A DNA stretch of 64,000 nucleotides, from NCBI GenBank assembly GCA_947631505.1, contig CANRLR010000008.1, positions 1-64,000 of the forward strand. Reading direction: 5' to 3'. The position numbers and the translations under genes are program-made. A model generated the notes under the pieces. The model was given only the letters and a program-made list of their open reading frames with translations, had not been told where the DNA came from and did no database searches. Source of the DNA: an uncultured Lachnospiraceae bacterium. Lineage in GTDB: Bacteria; Bacillota; Clostridia; Lachnospirales; Lachnospiraceae. This document shows, piece after piece, positions 43,036 through 52,582 of this stretch (within the stretch, counting starts at the first letter, position 1; the number at the start of each line of letters is the position of its first letter).

Positions 43036-43980
43036 TTAGTTATTAAAAAGCATTTTCTCAATTTTCATAAAATCGGATGGCGGCTGTGCCCGAAAAGTTC
43101 TGCCGCTTAATTGTTCCATCGGGTCATCCAGTCTGGGAAAAATAATTTCGTAAGCATGCAGCAGCTGTTTCCGCTGACCGCCTACCGGCTTGCCACCATA
43201 CTTTATATCCCCTACAACCGGGTGTCCGATACTGCTTAAATGTCCGCGGATCTGATGCGTTTTTCCGGTTATTAATTTTACCTTTAAAAGTGTGTAACTT
43301 CCATTGTTTTTTAGAGGCTCGTAGTGGGTTTCAATCGGTACCCGGTTCAGACCGCCTGTTTCATAAATCTGAATCTGATTTTTCCTTTCATCCTTTTGCA
43401 AAAAACCCTTTAACTGTTCCGGTGTATCCATTACTCCCTCAACAATCGTAAGATAATATTTTTCTATTGTCCGCTTCCTTAGAAGTTCTGACATGTTCTG
43501 CAATCCCTGCAAGCTTTTCCCAGCTATGACAAGACCGCTTGTATTTCGGTCAAGCCGATTGCAGATACTGGGAGTGACCCTGTCTCCCGGCTTCCATTCC
43601 CCCTGTTGCTGCAAGTAACCAAGCAAATATTCTACAAGAGTAACATCCTCTTTTTTCGCTTTTTGCGACAACATCCCTGCCGGCTTATTCAAAATCAGCA
43701 CATGCTCGTCCTCATATACAATATCCAGTTCAGCAGTGGGATAAGAAACCATCTGTGTTCTCTGACAGAATTTCACAATTGTATCCTCTGCCAGATAAAG
43801 AGTAATCACATCGGATTCCCGCAGCTTTTCACTTCCCTCTGCCCGTTTCCCATTTAACTTTATATTTTTTTTCCGCAGCATTTTATAAATGAAACTGGCC
43901 GGAGCCTCTTTCAGATATTTCTTCAAAAACTTATCCAGCCGTTGTCCGCTGTCACTTTTTTCTATCTGCAATTCCCTCAT
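43036..43980 (-). CDS. RluA-family pseudouridine synthase with S4 domain
   Basis: 314 residues from MRELQIEKSDSGQRLDKFL behind AGAGGG. S4 RNA-binding domain at residues about 12-75, catalytic domain with Asp in NRLDRNTSGLVIAGKS, later YLTIVEGV and GKTHQIRGHLSSIGHP. Makes pseudouridine in rRNA or tRNA; the exact site is not assignable by sequence. First gene of a group with the DJ-1 and recU genes. Confidence 0.94.
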   Translation of the reverse strand: MRELQIEKSDSGQRLDKFLKKYLKEAPASFIYKMLRKKNIKLNGKRAEGSEKLRESDVITLYLAEDTIVKFCQRTQMVSYPTAELDIVYEDEHVLILNKPAGMLSQKAKKEDVTLVEYLLGYLQQQGEWKPGDRVTPSICNRLDRNTSGLVIAGKSLQGLQNMSELLRKRTIEKYYLTIVEGVMDTPEQLKGFLQKDERKNQIQIYETGGLNRVPIETHYEPLKNNGSYTLLKVKLITGKTHQIRGHLSSIGHPVVGDIKYGGKPVGGQRKQLLHAYEIIFPRLDDPMEQLSGRTFRAQPPSDFMKIEKMLFNN

Positions 43981-44028
43981 GATTTTTCCCTCTGATTGCT
44001 GCACCGGTTCTCTTTGATCGTTCCAAAA

Positions 44029-44583
44029 TTATACCGCTATCGAATGAAGATATTCGACAATCTTCTCTTCCCTTGCCAATTCCGGTTCTTCCGCTTTCAT
44101 TTTGGATAAATATTTTATCAGCTGTTCATCCATGTCAAACAGCTGCACTTTAAAATCCGGTGCCAGCTTGTGAATACTGTCCGGAAAATATTTTTTCAAA
44201 TAGGATACATCCTGCTTAGAAGGTGCAATCACACCCAGTACATTCCCATTTTTTATTACAACAAAATCCAAGTGCATTATTTTTTCTGTCGATGTAAATA
44301 CATAATCCGTATATAAGACTGCCTCGCCCACTGCTTCTTTCATTTTATCAAAACGCTCTTTTTCCACACTTTTTCTTGGCATCATAACAATAAGTCCTAC
44401 CATCCTTTTTGCTGCCGGAAGCACCATAAGTACCGCCACTACAGTAAAAACATTGGCCCGGGTATGAGTCAAAAAATAACCAATCAGAAAAATCCCTACC
44501 CCTATGGCAGCAAAAAACAAAAGCCATAAAACCGATACTTTTTTTTGATTCGCAATATATCCCGGCCTGCATTTATCAATCAT
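44029..44583 (-). CDS. Uncharacterised membrane protein, 184 residues
   Basis: Two membrane helices (about 18-40 and 43-65), then a 110-residue cytoplasmic domain (DKMKEAVGEAVLYTDYVFTS...YLKKYFPDSIHKLAPDFKV). No enzyme motif. GGAGGG is well placed before the ATG. Homologues are probably Lachnospiraceae-specific; I recognise no family name. Confidence 0.72.
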   Translation of the reverse strand: MIDKCRPGYIANQKKVSVLWLLFFAAIGVGIFLIGYFLTHTRANVFTVVAVLMVLPAAKRMVGLIVMMPRKSVEKERFDKMKEAVGEAVLYTDYVFTSTEKIMHLDFVVIKNGNVLGVIAPSKQDVSYLKKYFPDSIHKLAPDFKVQLFDMDEQLIKYLSKMKAEEPELAREEKIVEYLHSIAV

Positions 44584-44645
44584 GGTAATCCCTCCATCCT
44601 GTCTTTCTCAAGTATATCCTACATAGGATTAAATTGCAAGAGCTC

Positions 44646-45509
44646 CTATTCCCATTTCACTTTTCGCTTTTCCAGACCTTTCAGTACCTCATAAGGATTT
44701 ACACTGATTTCCTGTTGTTTCACAGTAATATAAATTCCAAAGTGCAAATGCACATCAAATTTCCCTGTCGTTCCTTCTTCTCCATAGCCGGAATCCCCCA
44801 TATATCCAATAACATCTCCGGCTTTTACCTTTTTTCCCTCTTCGATTCCCTCTGCATAACGTTCCAAATGGGCATAATAATAATATGCCCCGTGAGGAGC
44901 ACGGACACCAAGCCGATATCCTCCCAAATTGAGCCACCCTTTTTTTTCTATTACACCATCACTGACGCTGACTACCGGAAAATATCCTCTCTCTGGTGTC
45001 GTCGGCATCAAATCGGTTCCCTCATGATGCCGTTCTCCTCCATAATTTCTCTCACCTCCCCATGAATCCTCATAGGTTACCGACTGGCCGTTCTTCATAT
45101 CCTCCGGAACAGGAAAAACCTTGCCATCACCAAGAACGGTCAAAAACATTTCCTCATATTCTTTCGTCTGCAGGTCCGGCACCAATATTCCATACCACGA
45201 AAATGGGGTACACAAGGAATCGGATTCCTTTATGCTCCCATCGTAAAAGAGGAAACTCACTGATAGGTTCCGGTAATCCTTTTCCCCCCATTCATAGGTA
45301 TTCTCTAAATGTTTTCCCGCAATATGAAGCCTCCGAAAAGCAGTCAGATTTTCTTCCAGTGACGGCTCTTTATGAATCTCCATGACCGTTAATAAAAATC
45401 CTGTCATACATGGAACAAAAAAAATGAGAAAAAGAACAAATACCACACCGAGCCATTTTCGTTTTCCCTTATTTTGCTTTCTTTTATTTTTATAATGCCT
45501 ATTTTTCAT
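44646..45509 (-). CDS. M23 family metallopeptidase (LytM-like), membrane anchored
   Basis: 287 residues. N-terminal membrane helix (about 20-42), extracellular linker, then an M23 domain with zinc ligands in GERHHEGTDLMP and DVHLHFGIYI and the typical VVSVSDGVIEKKGWLNLGG. Cuts peptide bridges in peptidoglycan or acts as a cell-wall hydrolase regulator. ATG at 45509; TTG three bases earlier also possible. Its AGGAGG lies inside the 3' arm of the terminator of murI (separate entry). Confidence 0.9.
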   Translation of the reverse strand: MKNRHYKNKRKQNKGKRKWLGVVFVLFLIFFVPCMTGFLLTVMEIHKEPSLEENLTAFRRLHIAGKHLENTYEWGEKDYRNLSVSFLFYDGSIKESDSLCTPFSWYGILVPDLQTKEYEEMFLTVLGDGKVFPVPEDMKNGQSVTYEDSWGGERNYGGERHHEGTDLMPTTPERGYFPVVSVSDGVIEKKGWLNLGGYRLGVRAPHGAYYYYAHLERYAEGIEEGKKVKAGDVIGYMGDSGYGEEGTTGKFDVHLHFGIYITVKQQEISVNPYEVLKGLEKRKVKWE

Positions 45510-45515
45510 CAACGC

Positions 45516-45551
45516 AAAAATCCTCCTGCCGTAATATATGCAGGAGGATTT
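45516..45551 (-). terminator. murI terminator that also contains the next gene's ribosome-binding site
   Basis: AAATCCTCCTGC / GCAGGAGGATTT, a perfect 12-bp stem with T run, three bases past the murI stop. The 3' arm holds AGGAGG for the M23 gene 12 bases further, so folding both ends transcription and hides the site. Confidence 0.8.
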
Positions 45552-45553
45552 CC

Positions 45554-46357
45554 CTAATATGCCTCAATATCAATGACTGTAGTTTCGTCCACATGGCACG
45601 GCAGAACAGAATCAGCAAAAGAAATGAACTTATCCACACCATCACTGACATAATAATGATACTTTGCCTTTGACGACGCAGGTGCAAGGAGATTTTTCTC
45701 CCTGAGCATTTCTTTTAGTGATTTTGCCGTTTCATAAGCAGGATTCACAAGCTTCACCGCTTCCCCCATCTCTCTTCCGATAACCCCCCGGAGAAGCGGA
45801 TAATGGGTACATCCAAGAACTAGAGCATCAATCTCATATTCTTTCATATCATGAAGATATCGTCCCACAATATCCTCTGTAATACGGTCTTCAATCAATC
45901 CCTCTTCTACCAATGGAACAAAAAGCGGACACGCTTTACTTACGACCGTTATTTCAGGATTGATTTTATGAAGATATTCTTCATAAATACCACTTTTAAC
46001 GGTGCTTTCTGTACCAAGAACGCCAATCTTGTTATTTTTGGTAGAATCTGCTGCCATTTTCGCTCCAGGCTGAACCACATCAATCACCGGAATATCTACC
46101 AGTTCTTCCAGTTCCTCCCGAGCCAGCGCACTGGCAGTATTGCAGGCAATCACAATTGCTTTTACATTTTGTGTCATCAAAAAATTCACAATCTGCTTAC
46201 TGTATTTGCAAACCGTCTTTTTGGATTTGCTCCCATAGGGCACTCTGGCCGTATCGCCAAAATAAACTAAGCTTTCATTTGGAAGCTGACGCATTATCTC
46301 CTTTGCCACTGTCAAGCCACCGACGCCGGAATCAAAAACTCCTATTGGTGCGTTCAT
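45554..46357 (-). CDS. murI: Glutamate racemase
   Basis: 267 residues. Makes D-Glu for peptidoglycan. Catalytic cysteines in VIACNTASALAREEL and LVLGCTHYPLLRG, N-terminal IGVFDSGVGGLTVAKEI. 23 bases behind the RND transporter gene, AGAGG upstream. Confidence 0.96.
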   Translation of the reverse strand: MNAPIGVFDSGVGGLTVAKEIMRQLPNESLVYFGDTARVPYGSKSKKTVCKYSKQIVNFLMTQNVKAIVIACNTASALAREELEELVDIPVIDVVQPGAKMAADSTKNNKIGVLGTESTVKSGIYEEYLHKINPEITVVSKACPLFVPLVEEGLIEDRITEDIVGRYLHDMKEYEIDALVLGCTHYPLLRGVIGREMGEAVKLVNPAYETAKSLKEMLREKNLLAPASSKAKYHYYVSDGVDKFISFADSVLPCHVDETTVIDIEAY

Positions 46358-46380
46358 TTTCCACCTCTTTCCATTATTCT

Positions 46381-49300
46381 TTACTTGATTTCTTTCTCTG
46401 TTATATCCTTGTTACGATTTAACAAATCATAAATACATGGTACCACAAATAACGTCAGAAGTGTACCATATATCAATCCACCGATAGTTACAATCGCCAT
46501 TGGACGGGTCATATCCGTTCCCATACTCTTTCCCACAACCATCGGAATCAAACCAAGAATGGTTGTTACTGCTGTCATAAGAATCGGTCGGAGACGAGTT
46601 CTTCCTGCCTCTACAATCGCTTCCTTTTTCTCTGTTCCAACACGCCTCAGCTGATTGATATAGTCAACTAATACAATACCGTTATTTACAATAATACCTG
46701 CGAGCATAACAAATCCAATCATCGCAATTACACTGACATCACTGCCAGTTACCCAAAGTCCTAAAAATCCCCCCGTAAAGGCAAGCGGAATCGTAAACAA
46801 AATGATAAACGGAGAAAGCAGGGACTGGAACTGTGCCACCATGATCAGGTACATCAATACAATACCAAGAAGCATCATTAACATAACCTGCCCCATTGCC
46901 TCCATCGTTGCCTCATTCTCACCATCTAATTCCACTTCATAACCGACAGGTGCTTTATAATCCGACAATGCTTTTTCCACCTTGCTGCTGACATCACTGA
47001 CAATATAACCATCTTCAATTGCTGCTGTCACAGATAAAAAGCGCATCTGACTTTCGTGCTGAATCGTATTCGGTGAATCTGCCGTTTTAAAATCTGCAAT
47101 TTTACTTAACTTCACTTTCTTCGTTTTTTGGGTAGAAGTATCGGTGTATTCAATCTTCATTTTCTTGATATCCGCCCGCGTCAGCTTCTCATCCGAAGAG
47201 TCACTGATATACACGCCCAAATCATCCGTATCCGTTGACAACGTAGAGGCAGAAGATGCATCTTTCAATTTTGCATAAATCTGCTGGTATACTTGGGCAA
47301 CTGTCAAAGAATATTTCATCGCCTTTGCTTTGTCTACCGAAATGCGGAATTCTTCTCCCGCATCCTCAAGGCCATTTGAAATCTCTGTCAGTCCATCGAC
47401 GTCTTCCAGCCGTTTCATAATATCTTCTGAAACAGTTTGTAATTTATCTAAGTCCTTACCTCTAATATTAATTTTCACACCGGAACCAGTCAGAGAACTC
47501 ATATCCATGGCAGAAGTATTTACCTCTACTTCACAATCCAGATCCCTTGTCTTATCTGTAATTTGCTGTTCCAATTCTTCATTGCTCAGCTGCCGGTCCT
47601 CATTCAGAATGATATACATCGTAACAGTGTCATTACTGCTGCCGCCAGTAAGCATTGACATCGAAGAACCGCTCCCGGTATAAGCTCCAACGGTTTCAAC
47701 GTCTTCGACTTCCCGTATCTTTTCAATTGCCGTATTAGAAATTTCCCGCACTTGTTCGAGTTCTTTATTTTCCGTTGTCAAAGTCACCGTCATCTGTGTA
47801 CTTTCCATCTCCGGCATCATAGACATACCATTTTTCATGGAAAGGAAAGCAAAAAGCAAAAGAAATACGACAGAGACAATCAACACAACCGGCTTGAACC
47901 GAAGTACCGCTTTCAAAGATTTCGCATATGCATTCTGTAATGCCGTAATCGCCTTGGAACTGCCCGCATTACTCTTTCTGCGAAGCAGTCCGGCAGACAT
48001 GGCCGGTACAAGTGTCAGAGCAATAACAAGACTGGCTCCCAATGTATATGCCAAGGTAAGGGCAAGGTCAACAAAAAGCTGTTTTGTAATACCCTCTGTA
48101 AAAATAATCGGGGCAAATACACAAATTGTTGTGAGGGTAGAAGCAATAATGGCTCCTCCCACCTGTTTGGCACCGTCTACTGCCGCCTGTCTGGTTGAAA
48201 CTCCCTCTCCTTTTAAACGATATATATTCTCAATTACAACGACCGAGTTATCCACTAACATTCCAACTCCCAATGCCAGTCCTGAAAGGGAAATAATATT
48301 TAATGTTACACCGCTAAAGTACATAGCAACAATCGCTCCCACAACGCTGAGCGGAATCGAACAGGCTACAATAATCGTTGGCCGGATATCGCGCAGGAAA
48401 ACCAGCAGAATCAAAATCGCCAAAATACCACCGACAATTAAATTCTGCACGACCGCATCCACAACAAGGTCGATATAAACCCCCTGATTCATAAGAATCG
48501 AAGAGTGGAAACCCTTTTCATTCTTTTCGAGTTCTGTCAGTTTCTCTTCCAATGCTCCGGTCACGTCACCGGTAGAATAACCGGATTGTTTCTGTAATGT
48601 CACAAGAACCGCTGCATTTCCGTTGACAACCGTGTAAATATCCTCCGCATTATCAGTCTGTGCTACATCTGCCACATCACCGAGAGTAATCGGATTCAAA
48701 CCATCCAATCCCATATCACAGATTACTAAATCACTTATATCCTCTACCGACTCTACTTTGTCACCGACCCGTACAAGATAAGATGCATCGTCCTCAGTCA
48801 CATAACCGGATGGCATATCAAAATTTTCTGCCTTCAGGATATTCTCTACCATTTCTTTTGTTATAAGTTTGCTGAGCTTGGAATTTTCTTTTGTCGTTTT
48901 TTTTGTATCTTTTAACTTTCCCTCTGCTTCAGTTAATTTTTCAGAGCCACTATTCATTTGTGCTTCTGCCACACTAATCTGAATACTGGAAAGAATCTTC
49001 TGTTTATTCAACTGCTCCAAAGCATCTGTCGTTGAAATCTGTCCCTTTTCCAGTTTCTTCTTGGCATCATTCAATTTCTTCAAGCCGCTGGTAATCTTCT
49101 TCTGTGCTGCCGTCACTTTCTTCTGATTCGCCTGCAAGGACTTCTCCTGTGTTTCCAATTGGGCAAGCCCTGACTGTGCAGAAGAAATCCCCTTATTTAC
49201 TTCGGCAATCTTACTTGGCAAGGTATCCTCTGTCATTCCCTGCTCTTTTAACTTCTCTCTGAGAACGGACAACTGTGCCTGTACAGAAGCAAGCGAAGTT

Positions 49301-50325
49301 TTCAGTTCTGCCGGGGCATTATCTCCCAGCGCTTCTATTTGGTTCTGCAAACTGGTTTCCTGCTTTTTCAGCTGTTCCAAGGATGTTCTCAATGTTTCGA
49401 GCTGTGTCTTTGTAGTATTTAAGGTTTTTAATGTCGCACTGACATTTGCCTTGTTCGCAGCAATTGCCGCCAATCCGTCTTTCACTTGTTTGGCAGAACT
49501 ATTTAGCGTTTTCTGCTGCTCCTTCACCTGAGCAATCTGCTCCTCCACCGTTTTCAGGCCATCCTTTATCTGGTCCGTCGCCTTATTTAATTTTGTTTCT
49601 CCCTTGGCAATCTTATCGGCAGCCTGATTCTTTTGGGAATTTAGTGTATCCTTGCCATCTTCTAACTTTTTCTTATTTTTATCCAGCTTCTTTTCCGCAT
49701 CCGAAAGCTTGCCATCAATCGCAGCCTGTACCTTTTCATTCATCCGGTCAATTTTATCCTGCTGGATAATAACATCTATTTTCTTCTCAACGGTTCCTGA
49801 TTCATTTACCGAAGCTACTCCATCAACACTTTCCAATTCCGGAATAATGTCCTGCTCCGCACGCTTGGTTACTTCTGTTGTCTCCGCATCTTCAAAATCC
49901 AGTGCTGCCACCATAATCGGCATCATATCCGGATTAATTTTCATAATCGTAGGGCTTCCGATCGTATCTTCCCACTGGGAAGTCGTCTGGTCAAGGCTTT
50001 CTCTCATGTCAACCGTTGTCGTCCCCATATCTGTTCCATCATTAAACTCCATAATAACAACAGACATATTGTTAATCGACATGGACTGCACCTTTTTTAC
50101 ATTATTTATACGTGACATCGCCTGCTCCACCGGCTCTGTCACTGCCCGTTCTACTTCTTCCGGGCTGGCTCCCGGATATGTAGTCATGACAATCGCATAG
50201 GGAAATTCCATACTTGGAAGGAAATCTGTACTCATATTCTGAAATGATAACACACCAAGCACAATGATTATAACAACTGCCACGAATACAGTGTACGGTC
50301 TTTTTACACTAAACTTTGGCAACAT
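46381..50325 (-). CDS. RND-family transporter with long coiled-coil insertion
   Basis: 1314 residues, about 270 longer than typical AcrB-type pumps. N-terminal VKRPYTVFVAVVIIIVLGVLSF, porter motif YPGASPEEVERAVTEPVEQAM, membrane block GVGMLVDNSVVVIENIYRLKGEG, and C-terminal ...GIIVNNGIVLVDYINQLRR define the HAE-type RND fold with 12 helices. Residues about 195-485, inserted in the first porter region, are almost pure heptad-rich coiled coil (KKLDKNKKKLEDGKD...). Gram-positive relatives lack an outer-membrane channel. Substrate unknown; lipids or peptides are as likely as drugs. The proton-relay Asp is in GMLVDNSVVVIEN. Confidence 0.93.
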   Translation of the reverse strand: MLPKFSVKRPYTVFVAVVIIIVLGVLSFQNMSTDFLPSMEFPYAIVMTTYPGASPEEVERAVTEPVEQAMSRINNVKKVQSMSINNMSVVIMEFNDGTDMGTTTVDMRESLDQTTSQWEDTIGSPTIMKINPDMMPIMVAALDFEDAETTEVTKRAEQDIIPELESVDGVASVNESGTVEKKIDVIIQQDKIDRMNEKVQAAIDGKLSDAEKKLDKNKKKLEDGKDTLNSQKNQAADKIAKGETKLNKATDQIKDGLKTVEEQIAQVKEQQKTLNSSAKQVKDGLAAIAANKANVSATLKTLNTTKTQLETLRTSLEQLKKQETSLQNQIEALGDNAPAELKTSLASVQAQLSVLREKLKEQGMTEDTLPSKIAEVNKGISSAQSGLAQLETQEKSLQANQKKVTAAQKKITSGLKKLNDAKKKLEKGQISTTDALEQLNKQKILSSIQISVAEAQMNSGSEKLTEAEGKLKDTKKTTKENSKLSKLITKEMVENILKAENFDMPSGYVTEDDASYLVRVGDKVESVEDISDLVICDMGLDGLNPITLGDVADVAQTDNAEDIYTVVNGNAAVLVTLQKQSGYSTGDVTGALEEKLTELEKNEKGFHSSILMNQGVYIDLVVDAVVQNLIVGGILAILILLVFLRDIRPTIIVACSIPLSVVGAIVAMYFSGVTLNIISLSGLALGVGMLVDNSVVVIENIYRLKGEGVSTRQAAVDGAKQVGGAIIASTLTTICVFAPIIFTEGITKQLFVDLALTLAYTLGASLVIALTLVPAMSAGLLRRKSNAGSSKAITALQNAYAKSLKAVLRFKPVVLIVSVVFLLLFAFLSMKNGMSMMPEMESTQMTVTLTTENKELEQVREISNTAIEKIREVEDVETVGAYTGSGSSMSMLTGGSSNDTVTMYIILNEDRQLSNEELEQQITDKTRDLDCEVEVNTSAMDMSSLTGSGVKINIRGKDLDKLQTVSEDIMKRLEDVDGLTEISNGLEDAGEEFRISVDKAKAMKYSLTVAQVYQQIYAKLKDASSASTLSTDTDDLGVYISDSSDEKLTRADIKKMKIEYTDTSTQKTKKVKLSKIADFKTADSPNTIQHESQMRFLSVTAAIEDGYIVSDVSSKVEKALSDYKAPVGYEVELDGENEATMEAMGQVMLMMLLGIVLMYLIMVAQFQSLLSPFIILFTIPLAFTGGFLGLWVTGSDVSVIAMIGFVMLAGIIVNNGIVLVDYINQLRRVGTEKKEAIVEAGRTRLRPILMTAVTTILGLIPMVVGKSMGTDMTRPMAIVTIGGLIYGTLLTLFVVPCIYDLLNRNKDITEKEIK

Positions 50326-50492
50326 TCCTTATATCCTCCTTGTTTTGTGAAGAAAAAATCCAATCCCCTGATGAGGAAAGAAATTTACGATCACTAACTA
50401 TATTCAATAATTATCAATTAATTCTACTCCCTATCTTCCTACATTGTCAAGAAACACTCTCCGACAGATTGTGAAATTTCTGTGTCCACATA

Positions 50493-50533
50493 TTGTATTT
50501 TTTTCTGTTAGGGATTATATTGTAACTACAATA
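50493..50533 (+). promoter_or_regulatory. Promoter and palindrome ahead of the DUF3877 gene
   Basis: TTGTAT (50493-50498), 17 bases, TATATT (50516-50521); the palindrome TATTGTA-AC-TACAATA (50518-50533) covers the start region, like an operator. The rest of 50326-50568 shows nothing further. Confidence 0.55.
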
Positions 50534-50568
50534 CTTTTGACCCTGACATCACAAAACGGGAGGTTGTT

Positions 50569-51108
50569 ATGAATTGCGAACCCTTAGAAAATAATTTAAT
50601 TGATATCATAAAAGAAGAGCAGGCGAAACTTGGCTATCAGAAAGAACGGATCCGCCTGTATTATCCACTGTCTTCTCTCAACCACTTTTTTAAAAGTAAT
50701 TATAATGTTCATGAAATGAAGGACTGCCTAAAAGAGTTCTGTTCCTTTGTATCTCCCCGTCTCGGAGCAGTTGATATCTCCAACAAGGGAGAACGGTTCT
50801 GCTTTTCCATTCCGGAAACAGGGAGTGAATATGTTCATGAACATACGGAAGAAAATGAATTTATCCATACTTTGGTAAAGGTTGTTTCCCGCCACGGCTG
50901 CAGCATGGAGGACATTTTAGCTGTTTTCCATCAATATTCCCAGCAGGTTCATATAGAAGAAGTGCATCACGGAGAGTTTGACTACCTTGTCTATTTTGAA
51001 CAGGGAGAACCAGACACATACCGCTACTGTTTTCACATCGAAGAGCCTCATATTATATACCACCGGTATTTACCGGAGGACTATCAGGACTTGGGACTGG
51101 AACAATGA
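50569..51108 (+). CDS. DUF3877 family protein
   Basis: 179 residues. Soluble, mixed fold: YYPLSSLNHFFKSNYNVHEMKDCLKEF and a C-terminal FDYLVYFEQGEPDTYRYCFHIEEPHIIYHRY fit DUF3877, a Lachnospiraceae-rich family of unknown function. CGGGAGG lies seven bases upstream. Alone, with its own promoter and terminator. Confidence 0.82.
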   Translation: MNCEPLENNLIDIIKEEQAKLGYQKERIRLYYPLSSLNHFFKSNYNVHEMKDCLKEFCSFVSPRLGAVDISNKGERFCFSIPETGSEYVHEHTEENEFIHTLVKVVSRHGCSMEDILAVFHQYSQQVHIEEVHHGEFDYLVYFEQGEPDTYRYCFHIEEPHIIYHRYLPEDYQDLGLEQ

Positions 51109-51149
51109 AATATCAGAGGATAGAATCAGAAGTTGCTTATTGGCAGCAT

Positions 51150-51189
51150 AAAAAGCATCACACCCAGAACTTCAGGTGTGATGCTTTTT
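51150..51189. terminator. Bidirectional terminator
   Basis: AAAAAGCATCACACC / GGTGTGATGCTTTTT, perfect 15-bp stem, 10-base loop, T runs both ways. Serves the DUF3877 gene and the convergent lipoprotein gene. Confidence 0.92.
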
Positions 51190-51207
51190 CCATATTGGAA
51201 AGAACCG

Positions 51208-52260
51208 TTACTTCTTCTTCCCTTTAATTTTAACCTTAACCGTCTTTTTGTTCCCCACTCTATCCTTTACCGTAATCGTATTTTTTCCTTTTTTCGTCAG
51301 AGAAAAGTAGGTAGAACCCGCTGTCTGTTTCTTTCCGTTAATGGTGACGGATGCAACACCACTATCTTTATCATTAACAAAAAAACTTTTTCCTTTTTTA
51401 TATGTCTTATTATTCTTAATTCCGCTAATGGTTGGCTTCTTTGTATCAATAAAGAAAGAAACGGTTCTCTGCTCACCATTTGCCGCTTTCAAAACAATTG
51501 TATGCTGTCCGTGCTTCTTGAACTTCTTATTGCTTTTTATTTTCTTACCTTTGTAAGTAGCAGTTTTTACACCAGAGAACTTCACTTTTCTTGCTTTTTT
51601 GTAAGTAGCTCCCTGTGTTACACCACTGACTTTAATACCGGAATGGCAGTACGCTTCCAATACATTTGTCTTTGTAAAATCCGTAAAGCTCATTTTCCAA
51701 GTTACTTTTTTTGGATTCGCCGGATCAATCACTCCTTTGCTATCCGTTTTTGTAATATTGTAATCAAATTCAACGGAATAATTGATATAGCTATGATTAT
51801 AAATTTCCGTAAGCTCTTTATCTTCTGTTTCCCCCAGTAATCCTGACCAGGAAGAATCATCCGTAAGGGAAGAACTCAGTGCCTTAATATTCATATAAAC
51901 ACCCGTTTCCCACATACGGTATTCACCTTTTAAAGCCGATTGCTGATTTTCCTTTGTCTGCTTCGCAATCGTAGATTTTTCGGTCTCCGGTTTACTCACA
52001 TAATACTGCTTGCCCTCCATCGTCTGGATTGTATATCCCTCATCTTTCAGGCTTTTCTCCAGCTCTGCCATATAATCTGAACCCATTTTACGGTTAACAT
52101 AATCTTGAACCGATGCCTTTTCTATGTAAACCGTCATCGTCCTCGTACATTTACCATTGGCAGAAATCTTTTCTTCCACTTTTTCCTCCATACAGCCCGT
52201 CAAGGAAAAGGCTAAAACTGCTACAATCAGTAGTGCTAAAATCCGCTTGCTCCTTTTCAT
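51208..52260 (-). CDS. Lipoprotein with C-terminal Ig-like domain
   Basis: 350 residues from MKRSKRILALLIVAVLAFSL, lipobox LTGCMEEK; GAAGGGAG upstream. The frame opens 25 codons earlier without a site. Residues about 25-210 carry a charged, mixed domain (EEKISANGKCTRTMTVYIEK). The C-terminal 90 residues are a basic Ig-like bacterial domain (KKPTISGIKNNKTYKKGKSF...GVASVTINGKKQTAG), of Big/HYR type for wall or carbohydrate contact. Surface protein of unknown ligand. Confidence 0.8.
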   Translation of the reverse strand: MKRSKRILALLIVAVLAFSLTGCMEEKVEEKISANGKCTRTMTVYIEKASVQDYVNRKMGSDYMAELEKSLKDEGYTIQTMEGKQYYVSKPETEKSTIAKQTKENQQSALKGEYRMWETGVYMNIKALSSSLTDDSSWSGLLGETEDKELTEIYNHSYINYSVEFDYNITKTDSKGVIDPANPKKVTWKMSFTDFTKTNVLEAYCHSGIKVSGVTQGATYKKARKVKFSGVKTATYKGKKIKSNKKFKKHGQHTIVLKAANGEQRTVSFFIDTKKPTISGIKNNKTYKKGKSFFVNDKDSGVASVTINGKKQTAGSTYFSLTKKGKNTITVKDRVGNKKTVKVKIKGKKK

Positions 52261-52417
52261 AATTTTTACTCCCTTCTTTTTTTTACCCAGTTTTTTTCCA
52301 TATCCCGAACATGAGTCGAAAGAATTTCTGCTCATCTCGAGAATGACACTGTGTATTGGTAAGCATTATATCATGTTTTATACAGATTAGCAAATGGAAC
52401 CTTTATCCCTGTATGTA

Positions 52418-52564
52418 TCAAGTGTTTGTTGGCACTTTTTTCGAAGCCTTTACTGCACTCATTTGGATATCCTCTACTTCACCTTGATACCTATGAGTTC
52501 CATGACCAGTCATTATATAATCAATACTTACGCCAAGTACATTAACTAATTTATTTATCTGCTG
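52418..52564 (-). pseudogene. Phage-type repressor C-terminal fragment
   Basis: Frame QQINKLVNVLGVSIDYIMTG, then a hydrophilic tail and stop. The VSIDYIMTG pattern is the end of XRE helix-turn-helix domains. The recognition helices and start are missing upstream, replaced by the adjacent membrane-protein gene's tail. A decayed regulator. Confidence 0.55.
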
Positions 52565-52582
52565 GCAGAAAAAACAACTACC

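Noticed and set aside
47837-48478. 213-residue plus-strand ORF
   Set aside because: Antisense to the RND transporter membrane domain; its composition mirrors the complement of helix codons and it has no start signal.
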